Below, piece after piece: positions 26,288 through 35,215 of a stretch of DNA of 64,000 bases. How positions within the stretch are numbered: the first letter of the stretch is position 1; each line of letters opens with the position of its first letter. The position numbers and the translations under genes are program-made. The notes beneath the pieces are model-generated. The model was given only the letters and a program-made list of their open reading frames with translations, ran no database searches and had not been told where the DNA came from. Origin of the DNA: JANXLS01 sp037129555 (lineage in GTDB: Bacteria > Planctomycetota > SZUA-567 > H5-PLA8); assembly GCA_037129555.1 (NCBI GenBank), contig JBAXUS010000001.1, positions 33,725-97,724 on the forward strand, given 5' to 3'.

Positions 26288-26920
26288 ATGCGTAATCCTC
26301 ATTATGCGATTGCTTTATTTAGTGTATGTATCAGCAGTCTATTTAGTCAAGCCAGCGACCTCGAATTTCGCGGCGTCGCATCCTGCCGAAAATGCCATCT
26401 GGCTACCAGCAGTGGCAACCAATATGAGAAGTGGGTCGAGTCTGCGCACAGCAGTGCGTATCAAACATTAACAACGGCAGAATCATTTAAGATCGCCAAA
26501 GCCAAAAACATTGCCGACCCCACCAAATCAGCTGACTGCTTGCGCTGCCACGTGACCGCCTTCGACGTCCCCGCCACAAAGAAAGGCAAAGCCTTTGATG
26601 TAACCTTGGGCGTCCAATGCGAATCTTGCCACGGTGCCGGCTCCAAGCACGTTGAAGAACGCTTGGACGGCGATTCAGGCGACGAAGACAAAGCCCTCGT
26701 CCTCCCCAAAGGCGAAATCATTACCTCACCCGGAGCCGACAGTTGCCGAGCGTGTCACAACAAAGACTCGCCGACCTACAAGCCATTCGCCTATAATAAA
26801 TTCATGCCCATGATCGGCCACATGGATCCGCGCAAGAAACGCCCGGCGGATTACATGCAAAAGCTCCCCGCCGATCCCAAAGACGATCCCGCCGCCGTCG
26901 CTCCTAAGAAGAAAGAATAG
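26288..26920 (+). CDS. Tetrahaem c-type cytochrome
   Basis: A 210-residue exported protein with a signal peptide (cleaved near SQASD) and four CxxCH motifs: CRKCH, CLRCH, CESCH, CRACH. The arrangement, with GVQCESCHGAGSKHVEE in the middle, is that of the cytochrome c554-like family (cytochrome_C554). AAAAAGGAGACCTGCC precedes the ATG. The Lys/Pro-rich tail has no haem motif. Likely a periplasmic carrier for the octahaem protein encoded upstream. Confidence 0.92.
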   Translation: MRNPHYAIALFSVCISSLFSQASDLEFRGVASCRKCHLATSSGNQYEKWVESAHSSAYQTLTTAESFKIAKAKNIADPTKSADCLRCHVTAFDVPATKKGKAFDVTLGVQCESCHGAGSKHVEERLDGDSGDEDKALVLPKGEIITSPGADSCRACHNKDSPTYKPFAYNKFMPMIGHMDPRKKRPADYMQKLPADPKDDPAAVAPKKKE

Positions 26921-27001
26921 AAACTCTCACTGTCTGTCGCGAGTAGATGGTTCGGTCTGATAGAATACGAATTTCTCGTGTGACAGACACTGGCAGTCTT
27001 A

Positions 27002-27073
27002 GATGTTGCTTGCCACCACCTTCAGGTGGTGGTTGTCGATAGCTATTCAAACTCAAGCCAGCTTCAGCTGGCT
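27002..27073. repeat. Twin-hairpin dispersed repeat, copy B
   Basis: Second copy of the element at 8696-8767. Hairpin one is identical (CCACCACC-TTCA-GGTGGTGG at 27013-27032). Hairpin two is AGCCAGC-TTCA-GCTGGCT at 27056-27073, in which both arms changed together relative to copy A. It sits in the 263-base gap between the tetrahaem gene and the oxidase gene, which holds no other feature. Confidence 0.85.
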
Positions 27074-27183
27074 TGCGCGTTGCATGGTTAGGTTGCTCCC
27101 CAATTATCCCTCACTCGACTCCCGGCCACTTTTAGCTACAGTACCTCTCAATTCATCGGTTTCATTGAGCGGAAAAATCAATC

Positions 27184-28317
27184 ATGCAAGCACTCACGTC
27201 GGACGTCATCGTCATCGGTGGCGGAGCAATGGGCACAGCGACAGTGTTTGAACTCGCCAAGCGCGGGGCGACGGTGCGGCTCTTCGAACAGTTCGCCATC
27301 GGCCACGACCTCGGCTCCAGTCACGGCTATTCGCGCATCATCCGCCGCGCCTATTACGAGCATCCGGATTACGTGCCGTTTGTGGACCGCGCCTATGAAT
27401 TGTGGCGCGAGTTGGAAAAAAACGTCGGCGAGCGACTGCTCGAAATCACCGGGATCATCGAAATGGGCGGGCCGGGAAGCCCGCTCTTGAAAGGCTCGCT
27501 GGCCAGTTGTACCGAGCACTCAATTCCTCACGAGCTTCTCGACGCTCAACAGATTTCAGCCCGCTTCCCGCAATTCGCGGTGCCCTCATGGATGCGCGGC
27601 GTCTGGCAAAAAGACGCCGGAATTCTCGCCGTCGAACGCTGCATCCTGGCGTTCCGTCTCGCAGCTAAAAATGCCGGGGCACAACTGCATGAAGAAGAAG
27701 AAGTCTTAACCATCGAACCGCATGCGGGTGGCGTCACAGTCCGAACGCGCAAAGGCAGTTATTCAGCGGCGAAAGCAGTCGTCTGCGCCGGATCGTGGGC
27801 CGGGAAAGTACTAGCGGATTTGAATCTCCCGCTCTGCGTCACACGCCAAGCGCTGGGATTTTTTACGCCGAAAAAACGAGCCCTGTTCGAACTCGGAACC
27901 TTCCCGCTGTTCTTGATGGAACTCTACGGCCACAGCTTCTACGGCTTCCCATTTTTCGGCGTCGATTGCATGAAAGTCGCGAGCCACTCGCACGGCAAAA
28001 TGGTCACGCCCGAAACGGTGGACCGGCAGTTCAACTCCGCCGACGAAGCGGAGCTGCGCGATTTTCTCGACGCACACATTCCCGACGCGGCAGGGCGCTT
28101 GAATTTCGGAAAAATATGCCTCTACACCAACACGCCCGACGGACATTTCATCCTCGACGCCCACCCGAATCATCCAAGCATATTGATCGCCGCCGGATTC
28201 AGCGGCCACGGATTCAAATTCGCGAGCGTCGTCGGTGAGACGATGGCCGAATTGTGCTCGGACGGAAAAACACGGCACAAAATCAGCCTGTTTTCGTTGA
28301 GTCGATTTTCCAAATAA
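27184..28317 (+). CDS. Monomeric sarcosine oxidase / N-methyl-amino-acid oxidase family flavoprotein
   Basis: A 377-residue FAD enzyme of the MSOX family. The Rossmann motif VIVIGGGAMGTATVFELAKRG starts at residue 7; SSHGYSRIIRRAYYEHPDYV follows, with residues that line the flavin. Cys312 in KICLYTNTPDGHFILD matches the Cys that covalently binds FAD in this family, and GFSGHGFKFASVVGE is the closing signature. These enzymes oxidise N-methyl amino acids to the amine, formaldehyde and hydrogen peroxide. Sarcosine versus N-methyltryptophan cannot be told apart here. It stands alone; a bidirectional terminator follows. Confidence 0.93.
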   Translation: MQALTSDVIVIGGGAMGTATVFELAKRGATVRLFEQFAIGHDLGSSHGYSRIIRRAYYEHPDYVPFVDRAYELWRELEKNVGERLLEITGIIEMGGPGSPLLKGSLASCTEHSIPHELLDAQQISARFPQFAVPSWMRGVWQKDAGILAVERCILAFRLAAKNAGAQLHEEEEVLTIEPHAGGVTVRTRKGSYSAAKAVVCAGSWAGKVLADLNLPLCVTRQALGFFTPKKRALFELGTFPLFLMELYGHSFYGFPFFGVDCMKVASHSHGKMVTPETVDRQFNSADEAELRDFLDAHIPDAAGRLNFGKICLYTNTPDGHFILDAHPNHPSILIAAGFSGHGFKFASVVGETMAELCSDGKTRHKISLFSLSRFSK

Positions 28318-28336
28318 GCATCGAAACGCACCCAAT

Positions 28337-28365
28337 AAAAAACGGCCCATACAGGCCGTTTTTTT
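28337..28365. terminator. Bidirectional terminator between convergent genes
   Basis: AAAAACGGCC and GGCCGTTTTTTT flank the loop CATACA. The A tract on one side and T tract on the other serve both the oxidase gene (plus) and the small basic protein gene (minus). Confidence 0.92.
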
Positions 28366-28390
28366 ACATTCAGTGAATGTCGAATTTGAG

Positions 28391-28687
28391 TTACTTCTTG
28401 GCGGCTGGCTTTGCAGCTGCGGCGGGAGCGGCTTTCGCTCCGGCTGCGGGCTTCGCGGCCGCGCCTTTGGCTGCCGGCGCTTCTTCGCCTTCCTTCTTGA
28501 CGGCTTTCTTTTTGCCGACAACCTTGATGCTCTTCACTTTTCGAAGGCCCAAAACGCTGTTCTGTCCGTCGCGCCAATTGCCGCCTTCTTCGAGAATCTT
28601 GATTCGTTCCGCGCGCGTCAACACGTTGCGATGTTTCGCCAGCGATCCGCCTGTGCGCAAGCTTTTATGTACTGACACTGTCTTCAC
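28391..28687 (-). CDS. Small basic protein of the PVC superphylum
   Basis: A 98-residue protein. Residues 1-60 contain SVHKSLRTGG, then RHRNVLTRAERIKILEEGG and a GLRKVKSIK strand, the pattern of a short, conserved, probably ribosome- or RNA-associated family known from Chlamydiae, Verrucomicrobia and Planctomycetes (recalled as a TIGRFAM small basic protein). The last 35 residues are an Ala/Lys/Pro-rich tail that other members often lack. Function is not established. Useful as a lineage marker. Confidence 0.85.
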   Translation of the reverse strand: MKTVSVHKSLRTGGSLAKHRNVLTRAERIKILEEGGNWRDGQNSVLGLRKVKSIKVVGKKKAVKKEGEEAPAAKGAAAKPAAGAKAAPAAAAKPAAKK

Positions 28688-28810
28688 TCCTTGTTGGGAC
28701 TGACGTCTAAAAAATAAAACCCACGCACATGTCAGGTCACGAGGGACAATTAATATAGCCGCACGCCTTCAAAGTACAAGCGCTTAAACACATTCTTCGT
28801 CAAAATATTT

Positions 28811-30571
28811 TCAAGTCACCGCCACACTGCGATGCCGAACGCATTTTCCAATCGAACATAACCAGTCCGGAATCCGCGCGGCCGTCTGTCGCAACACCTC
28901 GCGCTCGGATTCAGGCAATTCGTCCCACGTTACCAAATGCGGATGCACACGCCGGTTCGCATCCTTCCGCCCATCCTGTGTTTGGCCATACCGAAACCCC
29001 GCCAGCAGCCGCGACGCCATCCAGCGGCGATGCTCCATCCGCGCAAGTAACTCGATGTCCCCAGCCGAAAATGTGAATGCTACCGGCGCAGTCTTCGCCG
29101 TGATCATCTCGCATCCGAGCGCGCGCAATTTGACCGGAACATGGTCCGCAGCCTGGCGATAAAAACCTTGAGATTCCTCGTCCAAGTCGTGCCAATGCGG
29201 GACTGGATGCGTCGCGTCGGCATGTGCGCGTCGGTCCTCGTGAATCGCCCGGGCAAGCCGCGCGCGATCTTTTTCGACAACCTCTTTCTCCGAACAAAAC
29301 GATCCGCCCACAACGAACGTGCGAATGCGCGCGCCGGTCGTCACGCGCGGATGTTCCGCCAACACCGCAAGCCCCGAATCGCGCTCCAGTCGCACCAGGA
29401 TCGGCACACCGTGTTCCTTAAATACTTCCGCACACCGTAACGCGCTCGTCAAACTCAAACTATCCTCCGGCAGACAGACGATCACATTCAGCAATTGGTT
29501 CCGGTCACGCGCAAATCGCTCAATCGATTCGAGCACGTGCTGGGACTCAAAATCGTCGCTCACGAAGTCGACATCACATACCGAATCGAATGCTGTGTGC
29601 CGCCCAAGAAAGTGCGACGAGTGCGCTTTCGCCAGTCGATCAATCACGGTGATCCGCAACTTTTTCCCGTTCGCATAATGCCCCATTTGAGCCGCATGCA
29701 ACGCCAGCATCTCGCCCATTTTTCCAAAACCGATCAACACAAGATGAACCGCCCGAGGATCGTCCGGCCTGATCCCCGCACCATCCAGCGGATGCGTTTT
29801 CAATGCGTGGCGCGCAGCGTTTTCATGGATATTAAAAATCCGGAACCGCGTCCCAGCGCTCTTCAATTCTCCGATGCCATGCGCGCGCAGCAGTCCGAAC
29901 AATTTCAAGTTGTCGATATGCAGGTACATGTCAAGCGGCGGTTTTCCGACGGCACGCGTGACCATGGATTGCGCCAGAATCGCGACTTCCGCATTGACCC
30001 CATCTTCATCGCAGACCGCGAATAAAAGCCGCGCGCGATCCACGCCCGCCTTGCGCAGCGTCACCTCTTCCGTCGCATCGCCCATGATCAAATGAGCGCC
30101 CAAATCCCGGCAATTTTCGAGCCGGTCGTTTTCCTTGTCCCACTCGACAAGCACGACCGGAACACCTCGCGAACGAAAGTCTTTGACCAGCGCGAAGCCC
30201 TTTCGGCTCAGCCCGCAGATCACGACGTGGCCGTTCAAAAACGACACGCGAGCAGAATGCAGCCGCTCCGCAAAAAGTGCCATCATCGCGCGGACGACCG
30301 CATACGACGACAAAAACGGAGCGGCCAGCCGGGCGATTTCAAGTTTCCATCCCAACGCGGCCCCGTCCGGACTCTTCGGCGGTTCGACCATCTCAAATTG
30401 AAACGTGAACAATTGCAGCGTTTCATAAAACAAAGTGAGCGACGAATAGTGCCGACCATTTCGGAGATTGTAATAGTCCTCGAAGCCGTAAAATCCCAGC
30501 ACCCCAACGACGCAAACGCACAGTGTCACGAAGGCGACTTCAAAAAGAATCCAACGGTCCCGGTTGATCAT
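28811..30571 (-). CDS. TrkA-type NAD-binding protein with C-terminal RyR domain
   Basis: A 586-residue protein with two N-terminal membrane helices (about residues 7-27 and 80-105) enclosing a short extracytoplasmic loop. Two Rossmann (TrkA_N/RCK) domains follow, starting HVVICGLSRKGFALVKDF (near 112) and HLVLIGFGKMGEMLALHAAQ (near 275). The C-terminus (about 500-570) is a RyR domain: LLARMEHRRWMASRLLAGFRYG, then HPHLVTWDELPESEREV. RyR domains in bacteria are found on such TrkA proteins and are thought to bind nucleotides or modified amino acids. No pore-helix selectivity filter is visible, so it is probably a regulatory or atypical channel protein. Confidence 0.85.
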   Translation of the reverse strand: MINRDRWILFEVAFVTLCVCVVGVLGFYGFEDYYNLRNGRHYSSLTLFYETLQLFTFQFEMVEPPKSPDGAALGWKLEIARLAAPFLSSYAVVRAMMALFAERLHSARVSFLNGHVVICGLSRKGFALVKDFRSRGVPVVLVEWDKENDRLENCRDLGAHLIMGDATEEVTLRKAGVDRARLLFAVCDEDGVNAEVAILAQSMVTRAVGKPPLDMYLHIDNLKLFGLLRAHGIGELKSAGTRFRIFNIHENAARHALKTHPLDGAGIRPDDPRAVHLVLIGFGKMGEMLALHAAQMGHYANGKKLRITVIDRLAKAHSSHFLGRHTAFDSVCDVDFVSDDFESQHVLESIERFARDRNQLLNVIVCLPEDSLSLTSALRCAEVFKEHGVPILVRLERDSGLAVLAEHPRVTTGARIRTFVVGGSFCSEKEVVEKDRARLARAIHEDRRAHADATHPVPHWHDLDEESQGFYRQAADHVPVKLRALGCEMITAKTAPVAFTFSAGDIELLARMEHRRWMASRLLAGFRYGQTQDGRKDANRRVHPHLVTWDELPESEREVLRQTAARIPDWLCSIGKCVRHRSVAVT

Positions 30572-30594
30572 ACGGCCCTTTCAACTTCACACGT

Positions 30595-31323
30595 TCAAAC
30601 GCTTGGCGTTTCGCGAATCACACGCGCGGCGATTTCGTTCGGAGCGCCAATCGTCCATTCGTAAACATTCCCCAAAAAATGTTTCGCTTTCAGATTCTGA
30701 AAGCCGACTTTCTGCGCAACAAACGTCACCGTATAATCTGCGCGAATCGTCGGAGTTGAGGGAATTCCGGTGTCGCAATCCAATCCCGACGGAAGGTCAA
30801 TCGCGAGCACTACCGGACCGCCTTCAAGCGCAGATGCCGCATTGATTGCCTGTATTGCTTCAGCGATATGTGCTCTCAATTCACCGTTAAAACCGGTTCC
30901 GAGAATTGCATCAACAATGAGGTTTGAACGTTGCCATTCTAATGCTGCAGATTTAATTTGCGCAGAATCCAAAACATCCCGGCACTCCAAATGCATCTTC
31001 TCAATGATGCGTCTATTTAACGCTGCATCACCCGTTAATTTTTGAGGGTCAACAAGCGAAAAAATAGTGACATCAAACCCTTCGATGCGCAACAATCGCG
31101 CCACCGCATACCCGTCGCCCCCATTGTTTCCTCCACCACATATGACTGAAACTTTAAGGGAGTCGCGTTTTTGTTTGAGATCGTAAAGCAAGAAATCCAA
31201 AGCAGTGTCAGCACAAGAAGCCACCGCTTTCGCCGCATTCTCCATCAGCACAATGCCCGGAATGCCATACTCTTCAATCGCAATCTGATCAACTCGCCGA
31301 ACCTGTGCGCGTGTGAGAAACAT
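30595..31323 (-). CDS. nnrE: NAD(P)H-hydrate epimerase (YjeF N-terminal family)
   Basis: A 242-residue enzyme that repairs hydrated NADH and NADPH by epimerising the R and S forms. Motifs: YGIPGIVLMENAA at the start, VICGGGNNGGDGYAVARLL, VDAILGTGFNGE, and VLAIDLPSGLDCDTG. The kinase half (NnrD) fused in many bacteria is absent, so the dehydratase must be encoded elsewhere. ATG at 31321-31323 has GGAG nine bases upstream and is preferred over starts at 31338 and 31374. Its 3' end is 23 bases from the TrkA/RyR gene start, so the two may be co-transcribed. Confidence 0.94.
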   Translation of the reverse strand: MFLTRAQVRRVDQIAIEEYGIPGIVLMENAAKAVASCADTALDFLLYDLKQKRDSLKVSVICGGGNNGGDGYAVARLLRIEGFDVTIFSLVDPQKLTGDAALNRRIIEKMHLECRDVLDSAQIKSAALEWQRSNLIVDAILGTGFNGELRAHIAEAIQAINAASALEGGPVVLAIDLPSGLDCDTGIPSTPTIRADYTVTFVAQKVGFQNLKAKHFLGNVYEWTIGAPNEIAARVIRETPSV

Positions 31324-31410
31324 GCTGCGTCGCTCCATCCCAAAAACAAAACAGGCATCGGCGCGTTCGCCCATGCCTGTTTCAAATTCATTGCAGTCCC
31401 TGCGACAGGC

Positions 31411-31983
31411 TCAGCGGTCGCTGCGCACATTCAGCTTGGAGTTGAATTCATTATTAAACGCCGCGTTCGCAGTGTCGCTCGGATTGCTGGAACTTGGGCG
31501 GCTCGACGTCGAACGCGTATTCGCGGGTTTCGGATTGTATTCCTTCATATCCACATAATTCGCAGCGTCGCCTTTCGGAATCGTGTAGCGCGTCCCGGGG
31601 CCGGATGCAGCTGTCGCGTCAGGCGGGAGAATCTCCTTGCCTACCAAACGTCCGCCGCTGTACTGCAAACGCAACTTCTCAGAATTCGGCGACGTATCCG
31701 CGTTGTAATAATGCGTCTCCGATCCGTTGCCGTTCTCCACAATATCGTCCGGAGCCCGGCGCATCGCCCGGCGCGCATCGACCGGCGCGGAGTACACAGG
31801 AATTTTGTCCGAGTGCGTGACCAACTCCGTGTCTTGCGCTTTGTATTTGTCCACTTTGCGCGCCTCAGAAGAACCGCTGAACGTGTTCTTCTTCTTCTCT
31901 GGCCCGCACCCCGTCAAGAGCAGCGGCAGCACGAGCGCCACACCAGCCAGCTTCAATGCGTGAATCGTTCGAATCAAATTCAT
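31411..31983 (-). CDS. Small lipoprotein of unknown function
   Basis: A 190-residue lipoprotein: leader LKLAGVALVLPLLLTGC gives a lipobox Cys near residue 26. The mature part is hydrophilic with a repeat-free middle (YYNADTSPNSEKLRLQYSGGRLVGKEI, like a short beta-hairpin) and a Ser/Pro/Asn-rich C-terminus. No family recognised. AAGGAG eight bases before the ATG at 31981-31983 decides the start. Located between nnrE and the glycoside-hydrolase lipoprotein gene, both on the same strand. Confidence 0.75.
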   Translation of the reverse strand: MNLIRTIHALKLAGVALVLPLLLTGCGPEKKKNTFSGSSEARKVDKYKAQDTELVTHSDKIPVYSAPVDARRAMRRAPDDIVENGNGSETHYYNADTSPNSEKLRLQYSGGRLVGKEILPPDATAASGPGTRYTIPKGDAANYVDMKEYNPKPANTRSTSSRPSSSNPSDTANAAFNNEFNSKLNVRSDR

Positions 31984-32048
31984 ATCCACACTCCTTCTAT
32001 CAAAGACGACTGCAGATCACGGGCCGACACTACGGGAAAATTGTCGCT

Positions 32049-34757
32049 CTATTTCAACCCGATGGAGTTGCGCTCCTTCTTGTCAATCTTGATCGCGAAC
32101 TCGGACGCACGGGCCGATAATGTTATCGTCAACTTACCCTCACTTACTAAAGCAGGTTGTGTATTAAATATCGTCCCATCCTTCGCGTCCCAGAATTCAA
32201 CCGTGTACAACCCGTCGTTCAATCCCGTCAATTCGACCTTCTGATCTTTCGGAATCAACGGCCCTTTGCGGAAATCCGGATTCTTGACCCACTCCGGATT
32301 CGAGACATAAAACCGACCACCCTGAGCGTCCATCGATCCCGACACTTCGACGCCAAAGTCGTACATCTTCTTAACCCAATTTCCGAAGCGCCCGCGCCGA
32401 TCTTCACCCGCAACGAACTTCTTCGTCGCCGCCATCACCGGATACAAATTGCGCGTCTCAATATACGTGTCCCACCACCACGGCATCGCCGCCCCGCACG
32501 ACGGCGAACACGCCGTGACCCACAGCGACGCCTGCAACCGAGCGCCGTCCTGATCCGGGATGTCGTCGCGCGATTCAGTGCCGCCGCCGAACTCACCCAT
32601 CAACACCGGCTTCAACATCGTCTGAAACGGGCTGATGCGTTCGAACATCAGATTCGATACATCTTTTCCATACGCGTGAATCTGCACCCAATCGATGCGC
32701 GAATCGGTCCACAACTCCATCGGTGCATCACGCAACGTCGCGCTGACCGTCACCAGATGCCCGTGCGGATCGACACCCTTTAAATGCCCTGCCATTTCGC
32801 GAGCCCAATGAATCGCTTCGTCGAAATAGCTGAATTTCGCGAGGTCGATTTCGTTCATCAATTCCCACGAAAATATCGCCGGTGACGAACTCCAGCGCGA
32901 CGCCGAATACGACAGCAGACGTTTGAATTGCTGCTTCGCTTTGTAATTCGTGAAGAAATCTTCGGCTCGCGCACACGGCCCGCCGTTGGCCACGTTGTAC
33001 GGCGAATCGCCCCAATTGCCTTGATTCATGCCGTGGAATGTAAAACAAAAAATGATTCGAATGCCGCGCGCTTCAGCGTCGGCGACAAGGTGATCGATGC
33101 GCTCAGCCGTCTCCAAATCATAACTTCCTGGCTCCGTCTTCCGCTCCAAATTCAAGCCCCACGGGCACAGCCAAATGCGCACGGTGTTCGCGCCGTAGTC
33201 CTTCATCTTGTCGAGGTACGGCGTCCAATCGCGCGTCCAGCACACGTTCTGACCGTACACATAAAAAGGGTCGCCGTTCTGCAATTCAAATTGATGTGGA
33301 TCGCGTTTTGACACGCGCACATTGCCGCCCCAGCGTCCCGGCGTGGCGGGATTTTTGCGCTCGGGCAGCACCGTTAATTTACGCTCTTCTGATCGCGTTT
33401 CACCCGCCGCATTCTGAACGTAAACCTGCAACGTGTATTGCCCCGTTTCCACCGGCGTAAATCGCATGCACCACACCGGCAGCTTCGTCGTCGATTTGAT
33501 CCGCAGATCCGCCGTCTGCTCGATAGCCTTCTTCAACTCCGCTTCTTTGGCCGCTTCTTTGACTGGGTCTTTCGCTTCCTCTTTTTCCTTCTCTGCTTTC
33601 TCGGCGTTCTTCTTCGCAGCGCCTTTGCCGCCGCCTTTTTTCTTCTTCGGAGCCGCCGCATCCGGCTTCGAAATCAAGTCCACCGGCCCCCACAACGGCG
33701 TGAGCGGAGCGCCTTCTTTCTCGACGCGTACTTCCTTCGGAGCGTTCATCATCCCGTCGAAAAACGCGCGGACATCAATCGTTTTTCCAGACGGCGAATA
33801 AATGCGCATCCCGGCCGCGATGTCGTTCGAATCAAAGAAATCGCGGTAGCTCGCGCGGAAGAATGTGAACGCCTCGACCCCTTCATATTGCCGCACCGTT
33901 TTCGGCACTCCAAGGATTCCCAGCAACTGCGGACGCCATTCGCGCAGCACCATTCCGCCCGACGACAGCAGCGGCGTTTCGTCCGGCTCCACGCGCAGAT
34001 TGTCGAGCACAATCGACCCCGCCGATTCGCCGTTCGTGAAGATCAGCAGCGAGATGCGTTGAACGAATTGCAGATTCACCGGCGGCGACGTGTACTCCCA
34101 TTTCGACTTTTCATTTTTCCACGAATTGCCCGTCAATGGAATGCGCAGATTCGTGTTCGCGCCCTGCTTCAATTCAATCGCTTTCGATTCCTGATAAATG
34201 TCATGCGGTCCGCACGTCAGCGCTACAGCCAGCGTGAATTTGTCAGACGGCGCATTGAAATCCAGCACCAGCGATGCCGCGTGTGACAAATCCAAATTCA
34301 CGTCCCGGCGCAGATTGAATTTCCCAGCCCGCCCTTTGTCCTTCAGCGTGATCTTGAGCGCCTTCTTGCCCTGCGTCGCGCCAGCCGTCACATATTGAGC
34401 GATGCCTTCATCATCCGCCGAATCGAAGCCCCACACCGTGGACTCCGGGCCTTCAAATCCATCGATCATAAACGCAGTCGTCAGCACCGGAATTTCGCTC
34501 TTCGGCGCGTCCGCTTTGTCAGCAGGTTTATCCGACTTCTCGCCGTCCGCTTTCGCAGTCGTTCCTGCCGCCGCGTCTTTTTTTACGCTATCGCCCGGAG
34601 CCGTCTTGTCCGGCGCCGTGATGACCACCGGAGACGACACATGTTCGACGACATACTCTTGACGGTCACATCCCGTCAACGCAAGCAACGTCATCAACGC
34701 GGCACACGCGGCGCTGGAAGACAATAGAAATGTATTTTTTGATAGAGTGGTTGACAT
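32049..34757 (-). CDS. Glycoside-hydrolase-like lipoprotein (GH5-type TIM barrel)
   Basis: A 902-residue lipoprotein (lipobox LLALTGC). The first part has Ala/Asp/Lys-rich linker, then a jelly-roll-like domain (about 95-270) and a DUF5060-like beta domain, interrupted by a Lys/Ala/Glu-rich stretch near residues 370-420. The catalytic barrel begins FELQNGDPFYVYGQNVCW; NEID in SWELMNEIDLAKF supplies the acid/base Glu and VLMGEFGGG the nucleophile Glu, the two expected positions for clan GH-A. The C-terminal 80 residues form a beta domain. It probably acts on a polysaccharide outside the inner membrane; the substrate is unknown. ATG at 34755-34757 follows AAGGT. Confidence 0.82.
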   Translation of the reverse strand: MSTTLSKNTFLLSSSAACAALMTLLALTGCDRQEYVVEHVSSPVVITAPDKTAPGDSVKKDAAAGTTAKADGEKSDKPADKADAPKSEIPVLTTAFMIDGFEGPESTVWGFDSADDEGIAQYVTAGATQGKKALKITLKDKGRAGKFNLRRDVNLDLSHAASLVLDFNAPSDKFTLAVALTCGPHDIYQESKAIELKQGANTNLRIPLTGNSWKNEKSKWEYTSPPVNLQFVQRISLLIFTNGESAGSIVLDNLRVEPDETPLLSSGGMVLREWRPQLLGILGVPKTVRQYEGVEAFTFFRASYRDFFDSNDIAAGMRIYSPSGKTIDVRAFFDGMMNAPKEVRVEKEGAPLTPLWGPVDLISKPDAAAPKKKKGGGKGAAKKNAEKAEKEKEEAKDPVKEAAKEAELKKAIEQTADLRIKSTTKLPVWCMRFTPVETGQYTLQVYVQNAAGETRSEERKLTVLPERKNPATPGRWGGNVRVSKRDPHQFELQNGDPFYVYGQNVCWTRDWTPYLDKMKDYGANTVRIWLCPWGLNLERKTEPGSYDLETAERIDHLVADAEARGIRIIFCFTFHGMNQGNWGDSPYNVANGGPCARAEDFFTNYKAKQQFKRLLSYSASRWSSSPAIFSWELMNEIDLAKFSYFDEAIHWAREMAGHLKGVDPHGHLVTVSATLRDAPMELWTDSRIDWVQIHAYGKDVSNLMFERISPFQTMLKPVLMGEFGGGTESRDDIPDQDGARLQASLWVTACSPSCGAAMPWWWDTYIETRNLYPVMAATKKFVAGEDRRGRFGNWVKKMYDFGVEVSGSMDAQGGRFYVSNPEWVKNPDFRKGPLIPKDQKVELTGLNDGLYTVEFWDAKDGTIFNTQPALVSEGKLTITLSARASEFAIKIDKKERNSIGLK

Positions 34758-34927
34758 AACCAATACCTTAATTCACACGTGCGCCAGAGTGAAGCGCAGA
34801 ATCATTGCGATGACTGCGGCACAGAAAAATTTCGTTCGATTTTATTCAAATTTCCATGATAACTCCGCCCATCTTTCATACATACTGTTAACGAACTCGG
34901 CACCGCTTCTGAATCGAAAGGTACTTT

Positions 34928-35173
34928 ATGAGCAAGATTGCGCACTTGGCTTTGAATGATGAAGGCTTCGTTTTCGACCCATCAACCGGCGACAGTTTCA
35001 TGCTGAATCCGACCGGTCTTTTCATCTTGAAAAAACTGCGCGACAACGTCGTCATGTCCGACATCATCAAAGCCGTCAGCGCCGAATACGATATCGCCGC
35101 AGACGAAGCCGAACGCGACATCAACGATTTCTGTGGCCAGTTGAAATCACTGTCCGTGCAATGCGCCTGCTAA
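34928..35173 (+). CDS. PqqD-like small protein, first gene of a five-gene unit
   Basis: An 81-residue protein with the PqqD fold signature: FDPSTGDSFMLNPTGLFILKKL (strand-turn-strand-helix) then DIIKAVSAEYDIAADEAERDINDFCGQL, the three-helix bundle. PqqD-type domains bind leader peptides of ribosomal peptides. The C-terminus is unusual, ending SVQCAC. Two interpretations are open: a peptide-binding helper, or a carrier or precursor whose C-terminal Cys pair is modified. GAAAGG precedes the ATG. The next gene starts 42 bases later. Confidence 0.88.
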   Translation: MSKIAHLALNDEGFVFDPSTGDSFMLNPTGLFILKKLRDNVVMSDIIKAVSAEYDIAADEAERDINDFCGQLKSLSVQCAC

Positions 35174-35215
35174 TCATCCCTGTTTCGCTTGCCTAAACTT
35201 CCCACGAGGTCCGTC

